From NCBI GenBank assembly GCA_030431975.1, contig JAUIHP010000006.1:62001-126000 (forward strand): a DNA stretch of 64,000 nt, in the 5' to 3' direction. Below are positions 27,401 to 36,379 of this stretch, in pieces; position 1 is the first letter of the stretch; each line of letters begins with the position of its first letter. The stretch comes from a bacterium. Its GTDB lineage: Bacteria; Eisenbacteria; RBG-16-71-46; CAIMUX01. The notes beneath the pieces were generated by a model. It was given only the letters and a program-made list of their open reading frames with translations, did no database searches and was not told the origin of the DNA. A program made the translations under genes and the position numbers.

Positions 27401-28072
27401 CAGCCACATCAGTAGTCGGTTGATCTGCGGATCGAGATCCGAGGGCGCCCAGTCCCAGAGGAAGAATGCGCTCGTGAGGAAGAGCACGGTGGGCGCAACG
27501 AAGACAAGGATCGGGCTTCGCGTGATCGCGCCGATGGCAAACGAACTGCCGCAAACGAAGATGATGAACGGCAACGACATGAAGAGCGCGGGACGCAGGT
27601 AGTTCATGAGTTCGAATGGGCCACGGATGCGCTCCGCGTCTTCGTTCGGCCAAGCGTGATTGAAGAAGATGGCCAAGCCCAGATGAACGATGAGAACAAC
27701 GAGGAACATGAGCGCGACGGAGCCGAACTTTCCCCAGATGTACTGCCCCGGAGTCAGACTCGTCGAGTGCAGGATCGGCCCGACCTTGAGTTCCTCATCC
27801 CGAATGATGGCCATGCCCGCAGCGACCGCGGCAAAGAAGGTGTAGAAGATGAACGACACCATCGGGAAGATGAGCCCGTTCGAGAACTCCGAGGTCAGCC
27901 AGGCCTGCTGATCTCCTCCGACAGACGTGTCACCGGATTGGATACGAACGTCACCGCCCGACAAACCGAAGCAGACCAAGCCGAGCAGAAGGAGCAAGAC
28001 CCAGAAGACCGGTCGGCGGTAGTGGAAGCGTGAGTCGAGACCAAAGACGAGAGAGAAGTTGCGCGTGCTCAC
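24443..28072 (-). CDS. ABC-2 type permease fused to M1-family aminopeptidase
   Basis: A 1209-residue membrane protein. Residues 1-620 hold about 12 hydrophobic helices arranged as two ABC-2 permease modules. Residues about 660-1209 are an M1 gluzincin peptidase, with the zinc motif HEAAHQWWG (His956, His960) and the third ligand Glu980 in LSEGMAHF. The one-residue longer HEXXH-E spacing is the usual form in this permease-peptidase family. The peptidase should face the periplasm. It starts at GTG, overlapping the stop of the ATPase gene by 4 bp, so the two form a transporter. The substrate is unknown; peptides are plausible. Confidence 0.9.
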   Translation of the reverse strand: MSTRNFSLVFGLDSRFHYRRPVFWVLLLLLGLVCFGLSGGDVRIQSGDTSVGGDQQAWLTSEFSNGLIFPMVSFIFYTFFAAVAAGMAIIRDEELKVGPILHSTSLTPGQYIWGKFGSVALMFLVVLIVHLGLAIFFNHAWPNEDAERIRGPFELMNYLRPALFMSLPFIIFVCGSSFAIGAITRSPILVFVAPTVLFLTSAFFLWDWAPSDLDPQINRLLMWLEPAGFRWINETWIKLDRGVDFYNQTPVGYDLPFLVSRLLWAGTGLLLVAVAHRHFAATVRASQSTRQSLWSRLRRRGSGAEAPSDESTKAKSLLHPGASPALASLGMNQRIPGFLRTIIDVSRFEARNLASQPGLYIFVPLILIQVIFSSQFEVGAFDTPILLTSGSAAVLSFGMLQVLVCLLLLFYTVESVLREQQVGLAPIFWATPARTAGVLLGKALANGIVGFVIVVVAALGSTLVILFQGTVTPELTPYLLLWGALLLPTFLAWSAYVTLAVAVTGSRYATYAIGLGTMIFTAWKAFRNEVNWVGNWNLQGTLTWTDFGALEPNGMGFLLNRVFWILVTVFIVALTVRIFPRREHDSALVLDRLRPSRLLVTALRLSPFAIPAIIAGSFLWIRVGDGAQGPAVEKREKEYWGRNLHTWGGDDVILPRLAGVDVDLELDPEAGHFAVRGVYKLSNHSLESIRRFPMSVGDHFENISWTLNGDEHEPEHRARLYVFEPDSALAPGDTVSVGFSHEGFYPRGLTRNGGGMGEFITGSGVVLTSFTTSFLPVPYFEEDRGQDGDNQTDPKDYEDGYWEGTTKPLFSAGALYPVRTRITGPAHLDYHGVGVRRKDVTTDGLRTVVWETDVPVNFFNVVAGQWDRWEGDGVEIYHHQKHAYNIEEMGEALEGSRRYYSEWFYEYPWQDLRLNEFPGLAAYAQGFPTNITFSENIGFLTRSTPETQAAFLVTAHEAAHQWWGNLILPGDGPGGNILSEGMAHFSTILLFEEIKGDRERIEFCERIEDSYGDSRRIDSERPLVWTDGSKGGDTTVMYDKGGWVFWMLHDLMGKEANLAGIQEFVRRYHGHDDYPLLQDFVRVLREFAPDVEAFDTFVDQWFYQVLVPEYRFGEVEKEESGGRWMVTAELENAGSGDFAVKVAALSRDPFSEDASDEEVPPQETASEIVIPSGQTRTIHLESDFEPMLLIVDPDAKLLMLERSRAQREL

Positions 28073-29016
28073 GACAGATCACCTGTTTGCGCCGTGGAGA
28101 TGAGGTCCTGCGAGTTGTCGCCGACCTTCCCGGCACCATTCGGCGACTCCGCCTTGCGAACGAGCGCCATGTAGGCGTCTTCCAACGTCGGATCCGCGGC
28201 CTCGAATCCTGGAGGCGGAGAACCGCTTTCCACATAGACCCGAAACCTGTTCTCTCCGGCAACGAGCACGGCCTGCGTGACGAGGAAGTCGCTCTTCAAC
28301 CGATCGAGCGCGTCGTTGGGGCCGGTCCCCTCGAAGATCTTCCCCTGAAGAGAGGCCCGGGCACCTTCCGGAGTGGTCTCCGCGACAAGACGGCCCTGCG
28401 AGATCACGGCAAAGCGGGGACAAAGAACGGCAACGTCTTCAACGATGTGAGTGGAAAGGAGAACGGTTCGACTCTCCGCCAGCTCGGCAAGAATGCGGTA
28501 GAAACGGTGACGTTCCTCCGGGTCGAGCCCCGCCGTTGGCTCATCCACAATGACGAGCGCTGGGTTCCCGGCGATGGCCTGCGCAATGCCAAGCCGCTGC
28601 CTCATTCCGCCGGAGTAACCCTTGACCTTCCGCTTCGCCGCGAAGCTCAGGTTGACCCGTTCGAGCAGCTCGGCGACCAGATTCTTCATGCCGCCGGGAG
28701 CTTCCACTCCCTTGAGTCGCAGCAGGTAGGTCAGCATCTTCTCCCCACTCAGGTTTGGATAGAAACCGAACTCCTGAGGGAGGTATCCGAGGCGGGATCG
28801 GACCGCCATCGGGTCGGCCAACGTATCGGTGCCTTCGAGCTCGACAGAGCCCGAAGTCGGTTCAAGCACACCGGATACGATCTTCATGAAGGTGGATTTG
28901 CCTGCACCGTTAGGGCCGAGGAGACCAAACATCCCGCGGGGCACGTCGAGGTCGACGCCTTGAAGTGCCGCCACCGGTCCGGGATACACTTTCACCAGCT
29001 TCCTTACGCTCAGCAT
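28069..29016 (-). CDS. ABC transporter ATP-binding protein
   Basis: A 315-residue ATPase of the CcmA/drug-export type. Walker A LLGPNGAGKST, Q-loop YLPQEFG, signature YSGGMRQRLGIAQ, Walker B LVIVDEP and H-loop STHI are all intact. The C-terminal about 90 residues form the accessory domain common in ABC-2 exporters. ATG 29016 is preceded by GGAGGACGGAG; an in-frame TTG at 29034 overlaps that ribosome site and is rejected. Translation is coupled to the permease-peptidase gene. Confidence 0.95.
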   Translation of the reverse strand: MLSVRKLVKVYPGPVAALQGVDLDVPRGMFGLLGPNGAGKSTFMKIVSGVLEPTSGSVELEGTDTLADPMAVRSRLGYLPQEFGFYPNLSGEKMLTYLLRLKGVEAPGGMKNLVAELLERVNLSFAAKRKVKGYSGGMRQRLGIAQAIAGNPALVIVDEPTAGLDPEERHRFYRILAELAESRTVLLSTHIVEDVAVLCPRFAVISQGRLVAETTPEGARASLQGKIFEGTGPNDALDRLKSDFLVTQAVLVAGENRFRVYVESGSPPPGFEAADPTLEDAYMALVRKAESPNGAGKVGDNSQDLISTAQTGDLS

Positions 29017-29225
29017 TCTCCGTCCTCCAGACAAGGTGAGATGGGACGAATGGGTTACGGGCGGAGACGGCCTTCTGTTTCACCCATGTCTACTGGATCC
29101 CGGTGTATGACGTGCCTTGGAGGGATCCGGCTCCGACGACATTCCACTACGAAGACTTGCGCCTGTTTGCGCTAGAATCCTTATTGTTGCTTCCTCACGA
29201 GAATCCCCTCTCGAACGGAGAAACC

Positions 29226-31382
29226 ATGTTTGCACTGCATCGCATCGCACTCTTCACTCTCTGCTCAGGACTCTTCATTTGTTCGGATTCCTTTGCCGGA
29301 GACTGTATCGACTACGGCAACTACATCAACTGGATCGACTCGTTGTATTCGGGCCAGATCGCATCGCGCCTGGAATCCACGGACGAGTATCTCTACATGA
29401 CGCGGGACAATCATCTCGACATCCTCGATCTGGCTGACCCCGACGCGCCGACGGTGATTGGGTCGGTGGACCTGCCGAACGAGTGCAACAGCATCGCAGT
29501 CGGCGGAGACTACCTCTACCTCTCGACGGACCATCAACCTTCGTTCGTGGTTGTGGACATTTCCGATCCGACGACCCCAACGATCAGCACGGAGGTTTGG
29601 CTCACTGGAACGACCTGGGATCTGGCCTTCTTCGAGGATCATCTCTATCTGGTCAACTCGTCGGGACACCTGTACGTCTTTGATGTGACGGACCCGACAG
29701 ATCCTGAGGAGATCGCGGACATCGATGCGTTCGTGAACCCCACCGACATCGCCGTCGATGAGAACTACGTCTACGTATCCAGCCGATCGGAAGGCTTCTT
29801 CGTCCTGGAGCTGGACGAGTTCTGGACTCCCACCATCATCGGCTTCGCGCCGGTCTGGGGCCTGGACTTGGCCGTCGCCGACGGCTATGCGTACATGCCT
29901 TGGGACTACGAGGTCAAAGTCGTCGACGTAACGTCGCCGCAGTCGCCGCAGGAAGTCGCCACCGAGTTTCTCGACGAGCGCGTCTACGCCGTCGCGGCCG
30001 TCGGTTCCCGCATCTTCGTCTCCGGATGGAATCTGGATGTCATCGACGTCTCCGACCCGACGGATCCTGTCGCCATCGGAAAGATGCACGGCTTCGAGGA
30101 CAACACATCGCACGCCCTGGTCGTTCTCGGTGACCGAATCTATGTGAACGCCGGAGGGATCCTCTCGATCTTCGACGCCTCAACGGTCTACAGCCCGGAC
30201 CCCGTGGCCAATCTCGTTCTGGGAAACGGCACCTCCTACATGGAGGTTCGGGACGACTACGCCTACATCGTCGACTTCGGGGACGGCGTCTATGTCATCG
30301 ACATCTCCGACCCGCTACAGCCCTTCATCGTCGGGTATGTGGAGACTCCAAACACGACCGCAGAGATCGAACTCCACGGTGACCATCTCTACGTCTCCGA
30401 CCTCGTCTGGGGGATCCGTGTCATCGATATCTCGGATCCCACAAACCCATTCATTGCCGGCGAACTGAACCTCGGACGCCGAGTTCGAGGATTCCATGCA
30501 GAGGGCGACATTCTCTATGCAACCATCGAGATACTCGGCCTTCAGACCTATGACATCTCGACGCCAACCGCTCCTGCCTTTCTGGGAAGGGCCGACATCG
30601 GAAACAACGCATGGGACGTGAAGGTCACCGGGTCGACCGCCTACGTTACAGATGTCGATGACGGTCTCTTCGTCGTCGATGTCAGCGACCCGGTGAATCC
30701 CGTGATCAAAGGCAGCGTCGACGTAGGAGCCGGGCAGAGTTCGAGACTCAACCAACAGGGTGATGTCCTCTACTACACCAGAGGGCGGGAACTCTTCGCT
30801 CTCGACGTGTCGAACCCAATCGTGCCGACAGTCCTTTCCAGCGTGGAGGCCAGCGATGCACTCGGGCGCATCGCCATCGGCAACGACTTCGTCTACCTGG
30901 GCGCAGGCGCGTCCGGACTCTTCGTCGTCAACAGCGCCAACTCTGCAGCCCTTGCGCCAGTCGGTTACGCGCTACCAGGGAACTACGCCAGTTCCGTCGC
31001 GGTGACGGACACGCATGTCCTTTTGACCAACGGCCCTGGCGGCCTGTACGTCTACCCTCTCCAGTGTGGGGCTGCCGCGTCGGCTCCGGTCACCGGATTC
31101 AGCCCAACCACGCGCTACTTGTCGGCTCACCCCACCCCGAGTCGCGGAGCTGTCACGCTGAACCTGGACTTGGCGGAGCCCGCTGTTGTGGATCTGGAGG
31201 TCTTCGACACCAGTGGACGGCGAGTGTGGAGCGCACCGTCCGTGTTCATGGGTAACGGCCAGTCGGCTGTTACATGGAGTGGAACGGATTCGCGTGGAGT
31301 GCCGCTTCCGTCCGGGATCTACGTGGTTCGTGCGCGGACAGCGGAGCGGACGTTCACGACGACGGCGGTTCTGACGCGATAG
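29226..31382 (+). CDS. secreted LVIVD-repeat propeller protein with FlgD-like tail
   Basis: A 718-residue exported protein. Signal peptide MFALHRIALFTLCSGLFICSDSFAGD is followed by about twelve LVIVD-type repeats of about 42 residues (VVVDISDPTTPTI, VYVIDISDPLQPFIVG, LFVVDVSDPVNPVIKG), a predicted beta-propeller found in surface proteins. The C-terminus is a FlgD-like domain (VDLEVFDTSGRRVWSAP...LPSGIYVVRART...VLTR). ATG 29226 has CGGAGAA upstream. The region 29017-29225, divergent from the ABC operon, holds no other gene. Confidence 0.85.
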   Translation: MFALHRIALFTLCSGLFICSDSFAGDCIDYGNYINWIDSLYSGQIASRLESTDEYLYMTRDNHLDILDLADPDAPTVIGSVDLPNECNSIAVGGDYLYLSTDHQPSFVVVDISDPTTPTISTEVWLTGTTWDLAFFEDHLYLVNSSGHLYVFDVTDPTDPEEIADIDAFVNPTDIAVDENYVYVSSRSEGFFVLELDEFWTPTIIGFAPVWGLDLAVADGYAYMPWDYEVKVVDVTSPQSPQEVATEFLDERVYAVAAVGSRIFVSGWNLDVIDVSDPTDPVAIGKMHGFEDNTSHALVVLGDRIYVNAGGILSIFDASTVYSPDPVANLVLGNGTSYMEVRDDYAYIVDFGDGVYVIDISDPLQPFIVGYVETPNTTAEIELHGDHLYVSDLVWGIRVIDISDPTNPFIAGELNLGRRVRGFHAEGDILYATIEILGLQTYDISTPTAPAFLGRADIGNNAWDVKVTGSTAYVTDVDDGLFVVDVSDPVNPVIKGSVDVGAGQSSRLNQQGDVLYYTRGRELFALDVSNPIVPTVLSSVEASDALGRIAIGNDFVYLGAGASGLFVVNSANSAALAPVGYALPGNYASSVAVTDTHVLLTNGPGGLYVYPLQCGAAASAPVTGFSPTTRYLSAHPTPSRGAVTLNLDLAEPAVVDLEVFDTSGRRVWSAPSVFMGNGQSAVTWSGTDSRGVPLPSGIYVVRARTAERTFTTTAVLTR

Positions 31383-31816
31383 CGGGGGTTTGGCCGCACG
31401 ATCCGTGATCTCGACAGCCGTATCTGGAAGGCGAACCGACAACCGGCAAAATCGACAAAAAAGAAAGACCCCTCCACGAGTCAGGGCGCAGACGGGGCAT
31501 GGTATCTTCGCGTCCTTCCCGGGAGAGGTCTATCTTTCCACGAAGCTCAGTAGCAGGTCCGGCCCTTCGCTTCGTGGGAAGTTGTCGAGAGATCTTCAGG
31601 AGCTGGGTGGGGGGCGGAGAATGCGCCCGATGAAAGCTCGCAAGGTCCGGTCCACCGTGGGCGATTGAATGGCATCCCCCGCACCCGACCTAGCTCCTGT
31701 ATCTCTCCGTCCGGCTCGCAGCCGGACTCAAATCTTCTATCGCATCCCTTTCGTTTTCGCCGCGGCTCCGTGCCAGGGCTTGTCGCCTTCCCGGCGACTG
31801 CAGGACCAGCGAAGTC
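31383..31816. other. gene-free region
   Basis: Between the convergent LVIVD and OmpA genes. A 92-codon plus-strand frame (31390-31668) is open but lacks a ribosome site and any domain pattern, so I do not call it. An AAAAAAGAAAGA tract near 31460 is the only low-GC patch. Confidence 0.4.
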
Positions 31817-32464
31817 CTACTTGGTGTTGAGCGTGATTTCGCCTTCGGAATCGTCCGTTGAGTTCTGATCGAGACGGTCGCCGCTGTTCGGCGTCCTGGC
31901 GATCACACTGACCACGACCCGCCGGTTGTCGGCCGGGTTGCTGGAAACTGGCTTGTCCTCTCCGTAGCTGACGGCGGCAAAGCGCTGCAGCGAAGTGGAG
32001 GACCGCTCCATGAGGTAACGCAGCACCGATTCGGCGCGCTTCTGCCCCAGAAGCATGTTGTACGAGGCCTGACCGGATGAATCGGTGAAGCCGTAGATGT
32101 CGACGACGTAGTTCGGGTTGCCGCGAATGAGTCCGGCGGCGTTCTCGAGGGACATCAACGCGTCTCCACCGAGTTCGAAGCTGTCGTAACCGAACTTGAT
32201 GGTGTAGCTCTCGACTTCCGAGTAGCCGACTTCGCCGAGTGCCAGGTCGCGCGCCTCGCCGGCGTGCTCCAGTGCGAGTTCGGCCCGGGCCATGGCCTCG
32301 GACGCCGAGTTGGCGACGACAGCGAGCTCAGCCCGCAGGTCATCGTCTCCAGCCACCATCTGCTGGCGGAGCGCATCCATCTCGGTCTGGACAAAGCCTT
32401 TCGTGGCACATCCGGTGCCGGCGACCAGGCTCGCCATGGCCATCATGATCCACATCTTGGACAC
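31817..32464 (-). CDS. OmpA-family peptidoglycan-binding lipoprotein
   Basis: A 215-residue exported protein. Its signal ends in SLVAGTGC, a lipobox-like site with Cys19, so it is probably an outer-membrane lipoprotein. Residues about 25-70 are an Ala/Glu-rich coiled-coil region like Lpp/OprI. Residues 85-200 are an OmpA-like domain (IKFGYDSFEL, VDIYGFTDSSGQASYNMLLGQKRAESVLRYL, NRRVVVSV), which holds peptidoglycan. It starts at GTG behind GGGAG. It transcribes divergently from the sigma-54 regulator operon. Confidence 0.9.
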   Translation of the reverse strand: MSKMWIMMAMASLVAGTGCATKGFVQTEMDALRQQMVAGDDDLRAELAVVANSASEAMARAELALEHAGEARDLALGEVGYSEVESYTIKFGYDSFELGGDALMSLENAAGLIRGNPNYVVDIYGFTDSSGQASYNMLLGQKRAESVLRYLMERSSTSLQRFAAVSYGEDKPVSSNPADNRRVVVSVIARTPNSGDRLDQNSTDDSEGEITLNTK

Positions 32465-32783
32465 TGAGCTTCTCCCACCCGTCCGGGTCGAACGACGAGG
32501 ACATCCTGCCGTCCGTATTGGTATAGAAATTGGCGTGCCATCCTTCGACGGCCTTCCGTCGACGCCACCAAGCAGCTACAGGACAAACACTTACGATATT
32601 TCCGACTTTTTCGGAGGCGAATCTTCGACAGATTCCCGAAGAAAAGGGCGTAGAAGAAGTATACGGTGTTACCTTTCTTCACGGTTGGCAAAAGAAAATC
32701 GCGAGACCGGGGAGTTTCTTCCCAAGTCGTCGGCCTCCGCGACCAGACATCTTTGGACAGGGGCGCTCAGGAGTTTCGAACCC
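32465..32783. other. divergent intergenic region, OmpA lipoprotein / sigma-54 regulator operon
   Basis: The region is noticeably richer in A/T than its surroundings (32575-32710). It contains a TATACG/TATACT-like hexamer at about 32677 usable on either strand, and an AATCT-TCGAC-AGATT hairpin near 32620. No well-spaced -35 was found. The regulator frame is open upstream to 32292 but that stretch overlaps the OmpA gene antisense and is not conserved-looking. Confidence 0.4.
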
Positions 32784-34172
32784 ATGGATCGTGTGCACCG
32801 GGTTCTCGTCGTCGACGACGAGGAGCCGATTCGAAAGGGATTGTCCCGCATGGCAAGCGGGCTGGGTCACGACGTAGACGTGGCCCCGAGCGCGGAGGAA
32901 GCGCTCCAGCGGGCGCTCACGCTCACGCCGGACCTCATCATTACCGACCTTCACATGCCCGGCCGCTCCGGCCTCGAACTGATCGAGGACCTGAAAGACC
33001 GGGGGATCGAGTCCACGGTCATCGTTCTGACGGCCCACGGCTCGATCGACAGCGCGATCGAAGCGACGCGCAAGGGCGTCTACGACTATCTGGTCAAACC
33101 GATCGAGCCCGAACGGATGCAGACCGTCATCGTCAAAGCTCTCGACCATGCGGCCATGAAGCAGGAGGTCCAGCATCTGCGGCGTGAGCTGCAACGGCAG
33201 GGACGTTTTCAGCAACTGGTCGGCGAGTCGGGCGGCATGCAGGAACTTTACAGACTTATCGACCAGGTCGCTCCGTCCAACGCCTCGGTCCTCATTACGG
33301 GCGAGAGCGGAACGGGCAAGGAGGTCGTCGCCCGAACGATCCACAACCTCTCCCCTCGCCGCGGCGGACGGTTCGTCGCCATCAACTGCGCGGCGATTCC
33401 GGAGAACCTGCTGGAAAGTGAAATCTTCGGCCACGAAAAGGGCGCGTTCACGGGTGCGACGGCCTCGCGGTCTGGTTGCTTCGAGCATGCCCACGAAGGA
33501 ACGCTCTTCCTCGACGAGATCGGGGACATGCCGGCCGGGCTGCAAACCAAACTGCTTCGCGTCCTCGAGGACGGGAGGGTCCGCCGGGTCGGTGGTTCGC
33601 GTGAGATTCCCGTCGATGTTCGCGTCCTCGCGGCGACCAACGTCGACATCGAGGACCGGCTGGAAAGCGGACAGCTCCGGGAGGACCTCTACTTCCGATT
33701 GAACGTCTTCACCCTGGCTCTTCCGCCTCTACGGGATCGCACCCAGGACATTCCCATCCTCGCCCAGCACTTCCTCCAATCGTTCGGTGAGGAGAACGGC
33801 AAACGCATCATCGGCATCTCGGCGGAAGCGATGGCGCTGATGACCCGCTATGACTGGCCGGGCAACGTCCGAGAACTGCGGAACGTCATGCAGAGGGCCG
33901 CGATTCTCTGCGATCAGGACGAAGTGCTTCCGCACCATCTGCCGACGTCAGTCCGCCCGACCGTTCGCCGCGAACTCGGAACGCGGGACTCCCTGGCCGT
34001 CAAGGTCGGGACTCCGCTCGAAGAGGTCGAGAAGGCGGTCATCCTGGAAACACTGGAAGCCTGTAGCGGAAACAAGACGAAAGCCGCTGCAACTCTGGGT
34101 ATCACAACCAAGACTCTCTATGCGAAGCTCAAGCGCTACGGGAAGCTTCAGGCAACGGAGGTCCTGCGTTGA
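32784..34172 (+). CDS. NtrC-family sigma-54-dependent response regulator
   Basis: A 462-residue regulator with three domains: a receiver (1-120) with acidic pocket VVDDEE and phosphoacceptor Asp55 (LIITDLHMPG); a sigma-54 AAA+ activator (about 145-385) with Walker A GESGTGKE, the sigma-54-contacting GAFTGA loop and an intact arginine region; and a Fis-type HTH (NKTKAAATLGITTKTLYAKLKRYG). It is the first gene of an operon in which the kinase start overlaps its stop by 4 bp. The ATG at 32784 begins directly at the receiver domain. Confidence 0.95.
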   Translation: MDRVHRVLVVDDEEPIRKGLSRMASGLGHDVDVAPSAEEALQRALTLTPDLIITDLHMPGRSGLELIEDLKDRGIESTVIVLTAHGSIDSAIEATRKGVYDYLVKPIEPERMQTVIVKALDHAAMKQEVQHLRRELQRQGRFQQLVGESGGMQELYRLIDQVAPSNASVLITGESGTGKEVVARTIHNLSPRRGGRFVAINCAAIPENLLESEIFGHEKGAFTGATASRSGCFEHAHEGTLFLDEIGDMPAGLQTKLLRVLEDGRVRRVGGSREIPVDVRVLAATNVDIEDRLESGQLREDLYFRLNVFTLALPPLRDRTQDIPILAQHFLQSFGEENGKRIIGISAEAMALMTRYDWPGNVRELRNVMQRAAILCDQDEVLPHHLPTSVRPTVRRELGTRDSLAVKVGTPLEEVEKAVILETLEACSGNKTKAAATLGITTKTLYAKLKRYGKLQATEVLR

Positions 34173-35767
34173 GATTGGGCTGGGGATCACGCCAGTTCCT
34201 CGCACTTCTGCTACTGGCCGTGGTCCTCGCATTCACTTCCGGACTCTTCGAAGTTCGCAACGTCACGCGCCTCTCCGCCCAATCGGCCCGGAGCGAGGCG
34301 AGGTTTTACGTCGACTCCATCCAAAAGCTGATCTTCGCCGAACACGCGGCGAAGCCGGACGCTCCCCTGGCCGACATCGTCGAGAACAAACAGATCCGCG
34401 GGCTCATGGAATCGGCCATGGCCATGACGTCTTCTTTGACCGGACTGGCCGTCATCGATCAGTTCGGAACCGCGGTGGCTCACGCCATTCCGGAAAGAAA
34501 AGGACAGGTAGCGCCGCCGCTCCCGGAAATGCCGTCGCCGGAAGGCTTCGGCGAGGCCGTCAGCCTCCTCAACGACATCCGTGCCGACCGCACCTTCGGA
34601 CACACGAAGTCGTTGATGCAGGGGGACGTTCCGTTTGCGTCGATTCAGGCGGAAATCTCCGGCGGTCTCATCTGGGAAGAAGCGAGCACCGTCCTCGTTC
34701 GTGGCCTGATCACGGGAATGATCGTCATCGCGCTCGCGCTCATTCTGGGCATGCTTCTGGGAAGAGCGGCCCAGGGACGCGTCCGTGTGCTCGAGCGCGG
34801 TGTGGCCGCCATCCGCGAAGGCCGTTCCGAACCCATCCCGGAGACGGGGGTCGATATGTTCGGCCACCTGGCCCGCGAGCTCAACATCCTGCGCGACCGC
34901 GTGCAGATGGAGCCTCGTGTTCTCGCCAACATGGAGCAGGTGGCTGCGGGAATGGCGCACGAAGTTCAGCAGCCGATCCAGGCGTTGCAGTTCTCTCTCG
35001 ACGCCTTTCGCGATCCGCAGAGCATGCCGCCCGATGAACTCAACTCGCTGATCGATAGTGCGAAGTCGGCCGTCGAGCGCATGAAGCGATCGGTCGAGGG
35101 CTACCTGACCGTCGTTCGCATCAAGCCAATGCACGTCGAGTCGCTGGACGTGAATCCTATCCTCGAGGATGTTCAGCAGAGTCTCATCACACGCGCCAAT
35201 CTTGCCGGTCTGGAAATCGATCTCGACCTGGGAGACGACTTACCCGAGACCTATGCCGACGGGCAGGTCTTGCTGCAGGCTCTGGAAAACCTGGTCAAGA
35301 ATGCGATCGATGCACTCCCTTCCCGGGAAGGGCGCGTGATCATCCGTAGTCGTCATGAAGACGACTTCATCTATCTGTCTGTGGAAGATACCGGGCCTGG
35401 AGTGCCCGCAGAGATTCGTGACAAGATCTTCAAGCTTTACTTCACGACGAAGGGAGCCGGAACCGGTGTCGGACTCGCCCTGATTCGACAAGCAGCAGAG
35501 ATCCACGGCGGTGAGATCCTGATGGAAACCGAGACCGGTGTGGGAACCACGTTCACGCTGAAACTCCCGCTGCGTCCATCGTCGTCACGCCGCTCGAAGA
35601 AGACGTCGAAGTCCGGGGCCGGACAGGGGGCGACACAAGGCGTGGACGACGATCCCAGTGGCGGCGAAACGGAAGACGCGTCGAACATTCAGAATCCCGT
35701 TCCGGAAACCGTTCCCCGAGCGGTGGGCAGTGAAGCGCGGCGGATTGCCGAAGGCGGAGCTTCATGA
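34169..35767 (+). CDS. sensor histidine kinase
   Basis: A 532-residue membrane kinase that should phosphorylate the co-transcribed NtrC-type regulator. TM1 lies at residues 8-27, an about 150-residue extracytoplasmic sensor follows, TM2 at about 179-199, then HAMP, then HisKA with phospho-acceptor His264 (MAHEVQQP). The HATPase has N-box LVKNAIDAL, G1 DTGPGVP, F-box FKLYFTTK and G2 GTGVGLAL. A Ser/Lys-rich acidic tail of about 75 residues follows. It starts at TTG within the regulator stop. Its signal is unknown but the downstream transporter and EgtD suggest a betaine-like compound or oxidative stress. Confidence 0.95.
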   Translation: MRLGWGSRQFLALLLLAVVLAFTSGLFEVRNVTRLSAQSARSEARFYVDSIQKLIFAEHAAKPDAPLADIVENKQIRGLMESAMAMTSSLTGLAVIDQFGTAVAHAIPERKGQVAPPLPEMPSPEGFGEAVSLLNDIRADRTFGHTKSLMQGDVPFASIQAEISGGLIWEEASTVLVRGLITGMIVIALALILGMLLGRAAQGRVRVLERGVAAIREGRSEPIPETGVDMFGHLARELNILRDRVQMEPRVLANMEQVAAGMAHEVQQPIQALQFSLDAFRDPQSMPPDELNSLIDSAKSAVERMKRSVEGYLTVVRIKPMHVESLDVNPILEDVQQSLITRANLAGLEIDLDLGDDLPETYADGQVLLQALENLVKNAIDALPSREGRVIIRSRHEDDFIYLSVEDTGPGVPAEIRDKIFKLYFTTKGAGTGVGLALIRQAAEIHGGEILMETETGVGTTFTLKLPLRPSSSRRSKKTSKSGAGQGATQGVDDDPSGGETEDASNIQNPVPETVPRAVGSEARRIAEGGAS

Positions 35768-36375
35768 ATCGCCCACGCCGCAGTGACGTTCTGAGCCGTG
35801 TCGTTCTGAGCCCTTACGTTCCGAGCCGTGTTCTTCTTGTCGTGACGCTTCTCCTCATGGGCACAGGCTGCGCCGTCATTCCGCAGTTCGGCCCGCCGGA
35901 CATCGCAGGCCCTCCCGTCCCGGCATCCGACACGACGCGGGTTGAAATCCCGGATCCCGAAACCTGGGACAAGGTCGAGCAGGAACCCGAGGTCACTCCT
36001 CGCCAGACTCCGAAGAGAGAGCCGACCCGAACGGTGGAGAACACGGCGCCGGCCACGGAAGATCTCGTTCCGGTCGATCAGGATCTACCCAAGGTTCCCA
36101 CCGAAACCGAAACGCCCCCCAGTTTGACGGTGCTTCCTCCCAGTGATGAACTGGAGCGAATCGAAACAGAGACGATTTCCGGAATCGCCGAGGCCAAACA
36201 GTTGCTTGAATCGGTCGATTCGGAGAAGCTCGGCGCCGATGATCACGACAAGTACCTGACGATCCGGGGACTCATCGAACAGGCGAACCAAGCCTATGAG
36301 CGACAGGATCTCGATGCGGCGGCACGACTGGCCAAAAAGGCCCGACTGCTTGCGGTGGAACTGACGTCTCGATAG
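35764..36375 (+). CDS. putative lipoprotein with Pro-rich spacer and helical C-terminus
   Basis: A 203-residue protein with a hydrophobic N-terminus (VLLVVTLLLMGTGC) ending in a weak lipobox. A Pro/Thr/Glu-rich spacer (about 45-125) precedes a helical C-terminus (ETISGIAEAKQLLESVD...NQAYERQDLDAAARLAKKARLLAVEL) that resembles TPR-like or DUF4398-like helices. It overlaps the kinase gene by 4 bp and lies 4 bp before the ABC ATPase, so it belongs to the same operon. It may be a periplasmic accessory of the kinase or transporter; this is inference from position. Confidence 0.65.
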   Translation: MNRPRRSDVLSRVVLSPYVPSRVLLVVTLLLMGTGCAVIPQFGPPDIAGPPVPASDTTRVEIPDPETWDKVEQEPEVTPRQTPKREPTRTVENTAPATEDLVPVDQDLPKVPTETETPPSLTVLPPSDELERIETETISGIAEAKQLLESVDSEKLGADDHDKYLTIRGLIEQANQAYERQDLDAAARLAKKARLLAVELTSR

Positions 36376-36379
36376 CAAT

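Noticed and set aside
31390-31668. 92-codon plus-strand frame after the LVIVD gene
   Set aside because: No ribosome site, no domain, and atypical codon use.
32292-32783. N-terminal extension of the sigma-54 regulator
   Set aside because: The extension overlaps the OmpA gene antisense and the receiver domain starts exactly at ATG 32784.
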